Shown piece after piece: positions 6,580-13,288 of a stretch of DNA of 19,135 bases. Location of the stretch: NCBI GenBank assembly GCA_964393535.1, contig CAYMUC010000057.1, forward strand, positions 1 to 19,135, given 5' to 3'. The notes under the pieces are model-generated. The model saw only the letters and a program-made list of their open reading frames with translations, made no database searches and had not been told where the DNA came from. Source of the stretch: CAYMUC01 sp964393535. GTDB lineage: Bacteria; Actinomycetota; Acidimicrobiia; Acidimicrobiales; Ilumatobacteraceae. Every line of letters starts with the position of its first letter. Position 1 is the stretch's first letter. The translations under genes were made by a program, and so were the position numbers.

Positions 6580-7920
6580 ATGGAGCCCATACGTGATGCC
6601 ATCCTCTCGGGTGCCAGCGGCGATGACCTGGCAGCCATGCCGTTGCCCGAGGCTCACCGAGCCGCCTTCGTGCTGAAGTCCGAGCAGGACATGTTCGCCG
6701 GAGTGCCCTCGGACGAGAAGGACCCTCGCCGAAGCCTTCACCTGGGGGAGGTGCCGGTACCCGAGTTGGCACCCGACGAAGTGGTCGTCGCTGTCATGGC
6801 GTCCAGCATGAACTTCAACACCGTGTGGTCCTCGATCTTCGAGCCCGTCAGCACCTTCGGTCACCTGACCCGATTGGCGCGTGAGAGCCACTGGGCCAAG
6901 CGCCACGATCTCGACCATCAGGTCGTCGGCAGCGACGCCTCGGGTGTGGTGCTCCGGGTGGGATCGGCGGTGCGCCTGTGGAAACCGGGCGATCACGTGA
7001 CGGTGCACTGCAACCACGTCGACGATCAGGACCACACGGCCCATGATGACTCCATGCTGGCGGCGAACCAGCGCATCTGGGGGTACGAGACCAACTTCGG
7101 TGGTCTGGCGGATCTGTCTGTGGTGAAGGCGAACCAACTCATGCCCAAACCGGCTCACCTCACCTGGGAGGAAGCAGCCGTGAATGCGCTGTGCAACTCG
7201 ACGTCGTACCGCATGCTGGTGTCGGCCAACGGCGCCAACATGAAGCAGGGTGATGTGGTCCTGATCTGGGGTGCCACCGGTGGTATCGGCGGCTACGCCG
7301 TGCAGTACGTCCTCAATGGTGGTGGCATTCCGGTGGGTGTGGTGTCGTCGCCTGAACGGGCGGCGATCCTGCACGAGATGGGCTGCGAGGCGGTGATCGA
7401 CCGTCGGGCGCAGGGCTACAGGTTCTTCGACGACGACGGCAATCACGACGAACGGGAATGGAGGCGCCTCGGGTCCGACATCCGCGACCTCGTGGGTGAG
7501 GACCCCGACATCGTGTTCGAGCACCCCGGACGCAGCACGTTCGCAGCGTCCATGTACGTGGCCAAGCGAGGCGGCACCGTGGTCACCTGTGCGGCGACCA
7601 GTGGCTACATGATGGAGTTCGACAACCGTCACTTCTGGATGAGATTGAAGCGATTGGTGGGGAGCCACTTCGCCAACTACCAGGAGGCCTGGCAGGCCAA
7701 CCGCCTCATCGCCAAGGGCATGATCCACCCGGTCATCTCGAAGTCGTATGCGCTGGACGATGTGGGTGAGGCGGCCCTCCAGGTGCATCACAACCTCAGC
7801 GAAGGCAAGTTGGGGGTGCTGTGCCTGGCCCCGCACGAGGGTCTGGGTATCACCGATCCAGAGCTGCGCGCCAAGGTCGGCGAGGACGCGCTGACGGTGT
7901 TCCGTCGGGCCGTGGTGTGA
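6580..7920 (+). CDS. ccr: Crotonyl-CoA carboxylase/reductase
   Basis: A 446-residue Ccr, which reductively carboxylates crotonyl-CoA with NADPH and CO2 to (2S)-ethylmalonyl-CoA, the key step of the ethylmalonyl-CoA pathway; it also supplies polyketide extender units. It has an N-terminal GroES-like substrate domain with MNFNTVW. The Rossmann motif is IWGATGGIGGYA (229-240). The family blocks IVFEHPGR and SHFANYQEAW are present. Residues aligning with the known CO2-binding set are N80, E170 and H363; the aromatic position is Tyr169 (IWGYETNFGG) where the Kitasatospora enzyme has Phe. Length is normal and the ATG at 6580 fits the family N-terminus. The thiolase is divergent upstream. The epimerase and a carboxylase subunit elsewhere in the window supply downstream steps. 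Confidence 0.96.
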   Translation: MEPIRDAILSGASGDDLAAMPLPEAHRAAFVLKSEQDMFAGVPSDEKDPRRSLHLGEVPVPELAPDEVVVAVMASSMNFNTVWSSIFEPVSTFGHLTRLARESHWAKRHDLDHQVVGSDASGVVLRVGSAVRLWKPGDHVTVHCNHVDDQDHTAHDDSMLAANQRIWGYETNFGGLADLSVVKANQLMPKPAHLTWEEAAVNALCNSTSYRMLVSANGANMKQGDVVLIWGATGGIGGYAVQYVLNGGGIPVGVVSSPERAAILHEMGCEAVIDRRAQGYRFFDDDGNHDEREWRRLGSDIRDLVGEDPDIVFEHPGRSTFAASMYVAKRGGTVVTCAATSGYMMEFDNRHFWMRLKRLVGSHFANYQEAWQANRLIAKGMIHPVISKSYALDDVGEAALQVHHNLSEGKLGVLCLAPHEGLGITDPELRAKVGEDALTVFRRAVV

Positions 7921-7963
7921 CACGGGCCGCAGTCGACCCGCATCACACCTCGATCTCGCCCCG

Positions 7964-8356
7964 TCAGATGTTGGCGGTGGTACAGCCTTGCGCCGTGCCA
8001 GCAGCGTTCAGTTGCACGCTGCCGTCGGCGACCACCTCGTTGCTCATGCCATCACGGCGCAGTTCGTACCACTCGGGTGCCGTGCGCAGATAGCCCTGAG
8101 CCACCAACGCCGCCTCGGTGGACGGGTAGTTGCCGACCTCGCTGCGGTAGGCCTCGATGGCGGTCTCGAAGGTGCGCTGCTCGGTGGTGCAGGCGTTGGC
8201 CTGCGCCGTGTCGGTGATGCCACCCACGGCGAAGGTGGTCACTCCGGCCAGGATGCCCAGTGTGGCCACGACCACCAGCAACTCCACCAGGGTGAAGCCC
8301 CGGTCACGGCGTCGGGTCGTTCCGGTCTGAGTCTCCGGCTGCTCGGTGCTGTCCAC
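7964..8356 (-). CDS. Type IV pilin-like prepilin (GspG/PilA-like)
   Basis: A 130-residue prepilin with a classic type III signal: a basic leader ending RRRDRG, cleavage after G20, then FTLVELLVVVATLGILAG with Glu5 of the mature chain (E25). The GTG at 8356 is chosen because GGGAGG lies 9 bases upstream (8366-8371) and gives a 20-residue leader. An in-frame ATG at 8407 would add 17 residues. After the hydrophobic helix comes a short globular domain with an AxxTEQRTFETAIEAY helix and the GspG-like YRSEVGNYPSTEAALVAQGYL. Two cysteines (C56, C125) could form a disulfide. It is processed by the peptidase and assembled by the ATPase and platform protein encoded about 1-3 kb away. It converges with ccr 43 bases away. 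Confidence 0.9.
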   Translation of the reverse strand: MDSTEQPETQTGTTRRRDRGFTLVELLVVVATLGILAGVTTFAVGGITDTAQANACTTEQRTFETAIEAYRSEVGNYPSTEAALVAQGYLRTAPEWYELRRDGMSNEVVADGSVQLNAAGTAQGCTTANI

Positions 8357-8365
8357 GTCGAGGTT

Positions 8366-8371
8366 CCTCCC
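8366..8371 (-). promoter_or_regulatory. Ribosome-binding site deciding the prepilin start
   Basis: GGGAGG on the minus strand lies 9 bases before the GTG at 8356. It lies downstream of the alternative ATG at 8407, so it favours the shorter prepilin. Confidence 0.6.
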
Positions 8372-8380
8372 ATGTTCCAC

Positions 8381-8405
8381 GTCGACGACCCCGATGGTCG
8401 ACGAC
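8381..8405. repeat. Imperfect inverted repeat upstream of the prepilin gene
   Basis: GTCGACGACC and GGTCGACGAC flank a 5-base CCGAT loop, giving nine base pairs with one A-A mismatch. It lies 25 bases upstream of the prepilin start and could be an operator or a leader hairpin. GTCGAC-rich sequence is common in such GC-rich DNA, so chance is possible. Confidence 0.25.
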
Positions 8406-8483
8406 ATGGGAATGAGGGACCCGAGTGGCGCGAGAGCGGCAGGTCGTTGTCTCGGATGAGCCGAACGGCTCAGTGCGGCAGCG

Positions 8484-8909
8484 TCAGTGCGGCATGTCGG
8501 GGCGGTCGTCTTCTTCCACCAACTCGATGAGCGTGCCGAAGCTGCCCTTGGGGTGGATGAACGCCACCGTGGTGCCGCGGCTGCCGGGCCGGGGGGCCTT
8601 GTCGATGGGCGTGGCCCCCGCTGCGATCATGGCGCTCAACGCCTCGCCGCAGTCGGCGACGCGGTAGCCGATGTGGTGTAGGCCCTCGCCGCGCTTTTCG
8701 ATGGCCTTGGCAACGGGCGAGTCGTCACGGGTGGGGGTGAGCAACTGGATGTAGCTCTCGGCCACCTTCAGCAAAGCTTCCTCCACGCCGTCGCTCTCCA
8801 CCACTTCACGGTGATCGACGGTGGCACCGAAGGCCCGCTGGTAGTAGTCGATGGCGGCCTCGAGGTCTCGCACAGCGATGGCGACGTGGTCGATTTCGGT
8901 GAGCAGCAT
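8484..8909 (-). CDS. mce: Methylmalonyl-CoA epimerase
   Basis: A 141-residue vicinal-oxygen-chelate protein of normal epimerase length. It interconverts (2S)- and (2R)-methylmalonyl-CoA between propionyl-CoA carboxylase and methylmalonyl-CoA mutase. The likely metal ligands are H8 (IDHVAIAV), Q55 (YIQLL), H79 (LHHIGY) and E129 (LIELVEE), the expected order for this family. The ATG at 8909 gives the standard N-terminus MLLTEIDHVAIAV and follows CTGAGG; an upstream in-frame TTG at 8921 is less likely. It links ccr and pccB into one pathway, since ethylmalonyl/methylmalonyl-CoA epimerase also acts after Ccr. It is divergent from the prepilin peptidase across 65 bases and lies upstream of the prepilin gene on the same strand. 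Confidence 0.92.
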   Translation of the reverse strand: MLLTEIDHVAIAVRDLEAAIDYYQRAFGATVDHREVVESDGVEEALLKVAESYIQLLTPTRDDSPVAKAIEKRGEGLHHIGYRVADCGEALSAMIAAGATPIDKAPRPGSRGTTVAFIHPKGSFGTLIELVEEDDRPDMPH

Positions 8910-8960
8910 GGCCTCAGTCAATCATCCGAACGACCCATGGTCCCCAACCGGGAAGGTCCC

Positions 8961-8966
8961 TACCCT
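8961..8966 (+). promoter_or_regulatory. Candidate -10 box of the prepilin peptidase gene
   Basis: TACCCT (TANNNT) ends 8 bases before the ATG at 8975, the same spacing as the dnaX box. No Shine-Dalgarno is obvious, so a very short leader is possible. Support is weak because the match is only to a loose consensus. Confidence 0.3.
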
Positions 8967-8974
8967 CGCTCGCC

Positions 8975-9466
8975 ATGAGATCGGACGGCATGTGGTGGGG
9001 ATGGGCGGCACCCGGACTGGTGGTGCTGATCGTGGCGTTGGCGGTGTTGTCGGTGATCGATGTGCGCACGCATCGACTACCCCGCCGCATCATCTACACG
9101 GCAGCGGCGGTGGGCGTTCCGTGGCTGGTGGTGCACGCATGGCGGGCCGACGAGCCGGAGCGACTGGTGTCCATGGTCGCAGGCGCAGTCGGAGCGCTGG
9201 CGGCGTTCTGGCTCATCTACGTGGCCGCACGCGGTGGTTTCGGCGACGGCGACGTGCGCTTGGCGTCACTGTTGGGGGCGTATCTGGGGTTCGTGGACCT
9301 GGGCCATGTGGTCGTCGGCCTGTTCCTCGGCTTCGCCCTCGCAGCCGTCACCGGACTGGTCCTCATGGCGGCCGGTCGGGCGGGACGCCGCACGCCTCTG
9401 CCGTTCGGTCCGTTCATGGCCGTGGGGGCGTTGCTCACCCTGGCGGTGGGTCAGGTGTTCATCTGA
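8975..9466 (+). CDS. Prepilin peptidase (A24 family), short form
   Basis: A 163-residue aspartic membrane protease of the PilD/GspO A24 family, which cleaves prepilin leader peptides at the inner face of the membrane. It shows about five hydrophobic segments and both catalytic aspartates: D29 in VIDVRTHRLP and D91 in the GxGD motif GGFGDGDVRLAS. The C-terminal PLPFGPFMAVGALL matches the family end. The N-terminal methyltransferase domain with its tetracysteine is absent, as in other short actinobacterial and archaeal-type peptidases, so N-methylation of the pilin is not expected from this protein. It overlaps the convergent platform-protein gene by 16 bases (9451-9466). Its likely substrate is the prepilin encoded at 7964-8356. 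Confidence 0.92.
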   Translation: MRSDGMWWGWAAPGLVVLIVALAVLSVIDVRTHRLPRRIIYTAAAVGVPWLVVHAWRADEPERLVSMVAGAVGALAAFWLIYVAARGGFGDGDVRLASLLGAYLGFVDLGHVVVGLFLGFALAAVTGLVLMAAGRAGRRTPLPFGPFMAVGALLTLAVGQVFI

Positions 9467-10677
9467 CCGGTGAGGCCGTACATGGTGGTCACCAGCGACA
9501 CCGCCACTGCGGCCACCACCAGTCCCACCCCCACGATCATCGCCGGCTCGACCAGGGCGGTGAGTCGCTGCAGTCGGCGGTCCAGTTCACCTGCCACCAG
9601 GTCGGCGGCCACGGCGAGTTGACGGTCGAGCGTGCCGGTTCGTTCACCGACGTTCAACACCTGGCGGGCGGCACTGGTGAGCATGCCGGTGCTGTCGAGG
9701 GCGGTCATGACGGGCTCGCCGCGCATGATGGCGTCCCGCGCCGTGGCCAGACGGGTGCGAACGATGTCGTGATGGCTCACCTCAACCGCCACGTCCAGTG
9801 CGGCGGGCAGGCTGACTCCCGACGCAGTCATGAGGGCCAACACCCTGCATGTGCGCTCGAGCATCGACCACTGCACCAGGCGGCCGATGATCGGGAGTCG
9901 CCACAAGAGTTGCTGACGTCGTCGCCGGGTACGCAATGACGTGATCCACCAGGCTGCGCCCGCCATGCTCGCTGCGCCGCCCGCGACGATCAGTGGCCAT
10001 GAGGCGGCGAACACTTCGCTGACTCGCTGGGTGACCCGTGCCACCAGTGGGGGTCGCACACCTAGTTCGGCGAAGAGGGCCGAGAAGCGGGGCAGGGCGA
10101 AGCCCGCCAGAATCGCCATGGTCAGCACCGACAGGCTGGCCACCACCGCCGGATAGGCAAGGGCTGCCATGAGTCGACGCCTGCTGGCGGCCTGGCGCTC
10201 GAGGTGCTGATGGAGGCCGACGAGGGCACTGGTGAGGTCACCGGTGGCTTCGGCCGAGCGCAGCACCCCCCGCACGTGGGTGGGCAGGACACGGTCGTGG
10301 GCGTCCACGGCGTCTCCCAGGGTCTGCCCTGCCGTCAAGCGGTCGGCGAGATCGGTGGCGGTATGGCGAAGGAGGCGGCCATCGGTCTCCTCGGCGATGA
10401 CCCCCAAGGCCGTCGTGAGCGGTACGCCCGCCGAAGCGAACACCGCCAACTGGGCCACGAAGCCCTCGAGTTCACTTCTACTCAGCCGCTCGGGTGTCAC
10501 TTCCGTCTGCAACAGACCGGGTGTTTCGTCGAGACTGGTGAGGCTGAGTCGGTGCACACTGAGTCGCTGACGGGCCTCGGCGCGGCTCGCCGCCTTGATG
10601 GTGCCGCTCACCAGGTTGCCGTCGTCGCCCACGGCGTCGTAGCGGAACCGGGTGCGTCTGGGGGTCAGGGTGGTCAT
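9451..10677 (-). CDS. pilC: Type IV pilus/type II secretion inner-membrane platform protein (PilC/GspF)
   Basis: A 408-residue polytopic protein of the GspF/PilC family, the membrane platform coupling the assembly ATPase to pilin extraction. It opens with the family's soluble pattern (FRYDAVGDDGNLVSGTIKAASRAEARQRL). Two T2SSF helical repeats follow (about 70-190 and 270-400), each with a membrane segment, for instance AYPAVVASLSVLTMAILAGF and the C-terminal AMIVGVGLVVAAVAVSLVTTMYGL. LNVGERTGTLDRQL is the conserved gE.sG-type motif of the second repeat. Its ATG overlaps the stop of the ATPase gene as ATGA (10674-10677), indicating translational coupling. The 3' end overlaps the convergent prepilin peptidase gene. 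Confidence 0.93.
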   Translation of the reverse strand: MTTLTPRRTRFRYDAVGDDGNLVSGTIKAASRAEARQRLSVHRLSLTSLDETPGLLQTEVTPERLSRSELEGFVAQLAVFASAGVPLTTALGVIAEETDGRLLRHTATDLADRLTAGQTLGDAVDAHDRVLPTHVRGVLRSAEATGDLTSALVGLHQHLERQAASRRRLMAALAYPAVVASLSVLTMAILAGFALPRFSALFAELGVRPPLVARVTQRVSEVFAASWPLIVAGGAASMAGAAWWITSLRTRRRRQQLLWRLPIIGRLVQWSMLERTCRVLALMTASGVSLPAALDVAVEVSHHDIVRTRLATARDAIMRGEPVMTALDSTGMLTSAARQVLNVGERTGTLDRQLAVAADLVAGELDRRLQRLTALVEPAMIVGVGLVVAAVAVSLVTTMYGLTGQMNT

Positions 10678-11801
10678 GTCAGGTGGCTCCGGTCGTCGGT
10701 GTCGTGGTCGGTGTCGTGGTCGGTGTCGTGGTCGGTGTCGTGTTCTGTGTGCAGAGTGCGCAGCACCTCGGCGGATGTCGTGACGCCAGTGAGGACCAGG
10801 TCATCGGCGGCCTGGCGCAATGGTCGGAGGCCGTCTCGTTGGGCCTGGGCGCGCAGGTCGTCCTCGTGGGCACGTTCCACCAGCAGTCGGCGCAAGGTGG
10901 GGGAGGTGGTCAACAGTTCGAACACCCCGACGCGACCCTCGTAACGCTTCGGGGAGCGGGGGTGCACCTTGCGGAGTAGGCGTTGTGCCACGACACCGGT
11001 CACGGCCGAGGCCACGAGGTACCGATCGACGCCGAGGTCCACCAGTCGAACCAGGGCGGCCACTGCATCGCCGGCGTGCAGGGTGGACAGCACGAGGTGC
11101 CCCGACAGCGCAGCCTGGACCGCCACCTGGGCGGTCTCCCGGTCGCGGATCTCGCCGAGAAGGACTACGTCGGGGTCGTGGCGCAGCAGTGCCCTCAGGC
11201 CGGCGGAGAAGGTCAGTCCCGACGCCTCGTGCACCTGGATCTGAGTGACGCCGTCGAGGACGTGTTCGACGGGATCCTCGATGGTGGCCAGATGCCGGGT
11301 GCCGTCGTGAAGGTGTTCGAGCGCGGCGTACAGGGTGGTGGTCTTGCCTGCGCCGGTGGGTCCGGCGCACAACACCATGCCCGACGGTGCTCGCAGGGCA
11401 CGGGTGAGCCCCCGATGAACGTCGCACGGGAGCCCGAGAGTGGCGAGATCCAACCGTTGGTGGCGCACCTCGGCCAGGCGCAACGCCGCCCGTTCCCCGG
11501 TGACGGTGGCCATGGTCGCCACCCGGACGTCTACCTCGCCGTCGTCGAGGACCAGGCGGAACTGCCCGTCCTGGGGACGCCGGCGCTCGACCAGGTTCAC
11601 GTCGGCCAGGACCTTGAGTCGGGCCATGAGCGAGGCATGGAGTTCGGGCCGCAGGCGCGGGCCCTCGACGAGGACTCCGTCCACCCGCCAACGGATCTGC
11701 ACATGGGTGCGGCGCGGTTCGATGTGGAGGTCGGACGCCCGGTGCTTTCTGGCGGCGGCGATGAGTTCGGTGAGCAGCCGCACGGCGGACTCGTCCATCA
11801 C
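10674..11801 (-). CDS. pilB: Type IV pilus/type II secretion assembly ATPase (PilB/GspE), short form without zinc loop
   Basis: A 375-residue secretion ATPase that powers pilin assembly. It lacks the N1 domain and starts near the N2 domain (ASDLHIEP, 22-29). All catalytic motifs are present: Walker A GPTGAGKT (147-154), Asp box ATIEDPVE (172-179), Walker B LLGEIRD (214-220) and His box STLHAG (239-244). The stretch after AQRLLRK reads VHPRSPKRYEGR, so the zinc-binding tetracysteine typical of GspE/PilB is deleted. The C-terminus carries a HDTD tetrapeptide repeat (354-369). The start reads GTG-ATG; either codon may serve. It is coupled to the platform gene by ATGA. A PilT-type retraction ATPase is less likely because of the N2 domain and context. 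Confidence 0.9.
   Translation of the reverse strand: MMDESAVRLLTELIAAARKHRASDLHIEPRRTHVQIRWRVDGVLVEGPRLRPELHASLMARLKVLADVNLVERRRPQDGQFRLVLDDGEVDVRVATMATVTGERAALRLAEVRHQRLDLATLGLPCDVHRGLTRALRAPSGMVLCAGPTGAGKTTTLYAALEHLHDGTRHLATIEDPVEHVLDGVTQIQVHEASGLTFSAGLRALLRHDPDVVLLGEIRDRETAQVAVQAALSGHLVLSTLHAGDAVAALVRLVDLGVDRYLVASAVTGVVAQRLLRKVHPRSPKRYEGRVGVFELLTTSPTLRRLLVERAHEDDLRAQAQRDGLRPLRQAADDLVLTGVTTSAEVLRTLHTEHDTDHDTDHDTDHDTDDRSHLT
10701..10748 (-). repeat. 12-bp tandem repeat encoding HDTD at the PilB C-terminus
   Basis: GTCGTGGTCGGT occurs three times perfectly (10701-10712, 10713-10724, 10725-10736). A degenerate fourth copy covers 10737-10748, and a partial copy lies at 10692-10700. On the minus strand it encodes repeating HDTD near the ATPase C-terminus. 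A 12-bp unit keeps frame, so copy-number changes would only lengthen or shorten an acidic, histidine-rich tail. Confidence 0.9.
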
Positions 11802-11815
11802 CCCGGAGTGAGGGG

Positions 11816-11837
11816 TGCCGGCTGCGTCGTTCCGGCA
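11816..11837. repeat. Hairpin-forming inverted repeat between pirin and pilB genes
   Basis: TGCCGG and CCGGCA form a perfect six-base stem with a ten-base loop, between the pirin stop and the pilB start on the same strand. No T-run follows, so a simple intrinsic terminator is not supported. It could attenuate read-through or be an operator for pilB. Confidence 0.3.
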
Positions 11838-11879
11838 GTGCGGGGGCTCAGTGGTGTGGCGATGTGGCCGTTCGGCGGA

Positions 11880-12845
11880 TCACCCCCGCGGTCCCCGGTA
11901 GGGGCGGATGCCGTCGGCAGGCACCCGGCCCAGGCGTCCGGCCTGGAAGTCGTCGAACGCCTGCTGCAGTTCTGCCCGGGTGTTCATGACGAAGGGTCCG
12001 TAGGCCGCCACGGGCTCACGCAGCGGTTGACCGCCCAGCAGGAGTACGTCGAGAGACGAGGTGTCGCTGGCCTGGAGGACGATGCTGTCGCCCTCGGCGA
12101 ACAGCGCCAACTGGCCCACCCCGAACGACGCCCGCTCGTTGCCGACACTGCCGTTGCCAGCGAGCGCGTAGGCGAGGGCGTTGAACGACGGGTTCCACGG
12201 CAGAACGGCCCGGGCACCTGGCTCGAGCGTGGCGTGGGCGACCACGATGGGGGTGTGGGTGGAGCCGGGGCCCCGGTGATCGCCGATGTCGCCGGCGATG
12301 AGGCGAACGAGCGTGCCGGCATCGGGGGTGGTGAGCAGGGTCACCAGGTCGCCCTCGAGGTTCTGATAGGCGGGGGCGAGCATCTTGGAGTGGCTGGGCA
12401 GGTTCACCCACAGTTGGATGCCATGGAACAGCCCACCGCGGATGACGAGATCGTCGGGTGGTGTCTCGATGTGCAGAATGCCGCTGCCCGCGGTCATCCA
12501 CTGGGTGGCACCGTTGGTGATGATGCCGCCGCCCCCGTGGCTGTCCTGGTGCACGAAGGTGCCGTCGATGATGTAGGTGACGGTCTCGAAGCCTCGGTGC
12601 GGGTGCCAGTCGGTGCCCCGGGGCTCGTAAGGCGCGTAGTTCACCTCGCCCATCTGGTCCATGTGGATGAAGGGGTCGAGGTCGGCCAGCGACACGCCGG
12701 CGAAGGCCCGGCGAACGGGGAATCCCTCGCCCTCGGTGCCGCTGGGGGCGGTGGTGACCGACCGCACGGGGCGGGGACGCAGCTGGTCGCCTGTGGGGGC
12801 GACGATGCGGGGAAGGGTGAGGGTGTCGGCGGTGACGGCGGGCAT
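11880..12845 (-). CDS. Pirin family protein (bicupin)
   Basis: A 321-residue pirin, a two-domain cupin; bacterial members include quercetinase-like dioxygenases and redox-sensing regulators. The ATG at 12845 is chosen because GGAGG (12851-12855) precedes it at good spacing and homology begins shortly after; the open frame extends upstream without homology. The iron ligands of the N-terminal cupin are complete: H81 and H83 (DWHPHRGFETVTYI), H125 and E127 (ILHIETPP). FIHMDQMGEVNYAPYEPRGTDWH is the expected family block, and the second cupin domain spans about 190-290. It probably has its own promoter upstream, with a palindrome at the transcription start. It may also receive read-through from the DoxX gene 53 bases upstream. 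Substrate is unknown. Confidence 0.93.
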   Translation of the reverse strand: MPAVTADTLTLPRIVAPTGDQLRPRPVRSVTTAPSGTEGEGFPVRRAFAGVSLADLDPFIHMDQMGEVNYAPYEPRGTDWHPHRGFETVTYIIDGTFVHQDSHGGGGIITNGATQWMTAGSGILHIETPPDDLVIRGGLFHGIQLWVNLPSHSKMLAPAYQNLEGDLVTLLTTPDAGTLVRLIAGDIGDHRGPGSTHTPIVVAHATLEPGARAVLPWNPSFNALAYALAGNGSVGNERASFGVGQLALFAEGDSIVLQASDTSSLDVLLLGGQPLREPVAAYGPFVMNTRAELQQAFDDFQAGRLGRVPADGIRPYRGPRG

Positions 12846-12860
12846 GGCGTCCTCCAATTG

Positions 12861-12872
12861 TTGCGATCGCAA
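12861..12872. promoter_or_regulatory. Candidate operator of the pirin gene: perfect 12-bp palindrome
   Basis: TTGCGATCGCAA is a perfect palindrome in an unusually AT-rich patch 16 bases upstream of the pirin start. On the minus strand TAAGAT (12880 to 12875) is a good -10 match. That places the transcription start inside the palindrome, which is a typical repressor position. The binding protein is unknown. Confidence 0.5.
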
Positions 12873-12874
12873 GT

Positions 12875-12880
12875 ATCTTA
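12875..12880 (-). promoter_or_regulatory. Candidate -10 box of the pirin gene
   Basis: TAAGAT on the minus strand matches TATAAT at four positions, including the key T1, A2 and T6. It lies in the only AT-rich stretch of the gap between the DoxX stop and the pirin start, about 30 bases before the start codon. Confidence 0.45.
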
Positions 12881-12898
12881 ACCCCGGCCCACCGGACT

Positions 12899-13288
12899 TC
12901 ATTCCCGGCGCGAACTGCGAGCCACTCGGGCGGCCAGGCCGATGAGCACGAACTGGAGCGGCAGGCGGGCGTAGGCAACCAGTCGCTCGCCCAACGGCCG
13001 AGCGCGCCAGTCCCATGCCATGTACAGGTTGGCCGGGTACACGGCGAGGAAGAGGGCGATGGCGGCCACCGCCCCCGCCCGCCGCCAGCGCGGCACCAGC
13101 AGCATGGGCCCCACCACCAACTCGGCCACGCCACTGGCGTAGGTCCAAAACCGCTGATTGGGCGGCAGCGATGGCGGCACGATGGCGTCGAAGAACTTCG
13201 GGTTGGCGAAGTGCATGACGCCGGCCACGGTGACCCCCACGCCCATGATGCGGGCGATGGTGGCGGCTGAGCGATCGGAGGTGGTCAT
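12899..13288 (-). CDS. DoxX family membrane protein
   Basis: A 129-residue small membrane protein with four hydrophobic segments (about 11-25, 48-65, 70-90, 105-122). It has the DoxX-like pattern of an N-terminal GVMHFANPKFFDAIVPP segment, a central ASGVAELVVGPMLLVP, and AVYPANLYMAWDW. DoxX proteins lie in membranes, and in Mycobacterium tuberculosis one acts with superoxide dismutase and a thiol transferase in oxidant resistance; no enzymatic residues can be assigned here. Its ATG overlaps the TGA of the upstream HNH gene as ATGA (13285-13288), so its translation is probably coupled to that gene and under the same LexA-type control. A quinone-linked or redox role is inference. Confidence 0.85.
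   Translation of the reverse strand: MTTSDRSAATIARIMGVGVTVAGVMHFANPKFFDAIVPPSLPPNQRFWTYASGVAELVVGPMLLVPRWRRAGAVAAIALFLAVYPANLYMAWDWRARPLGERLVAYARLPLQFVLIGLAARVARSSRRE

Noticed and set aside
12862..12871. GCGATCGC as a cyanobacterial HIP1-type repeat
   Set aside because: Only this copy drew attention and the surrounding genes are actinobacterial; its promoter position explains it better as an operator.
10983..12881. Long plus-strand open frame (632 codons) opposite pilB and pirin
   Set aside because: It spans two real genes on the other strand and the gap between them, with Gly/Val/His-rich composition and no motif.
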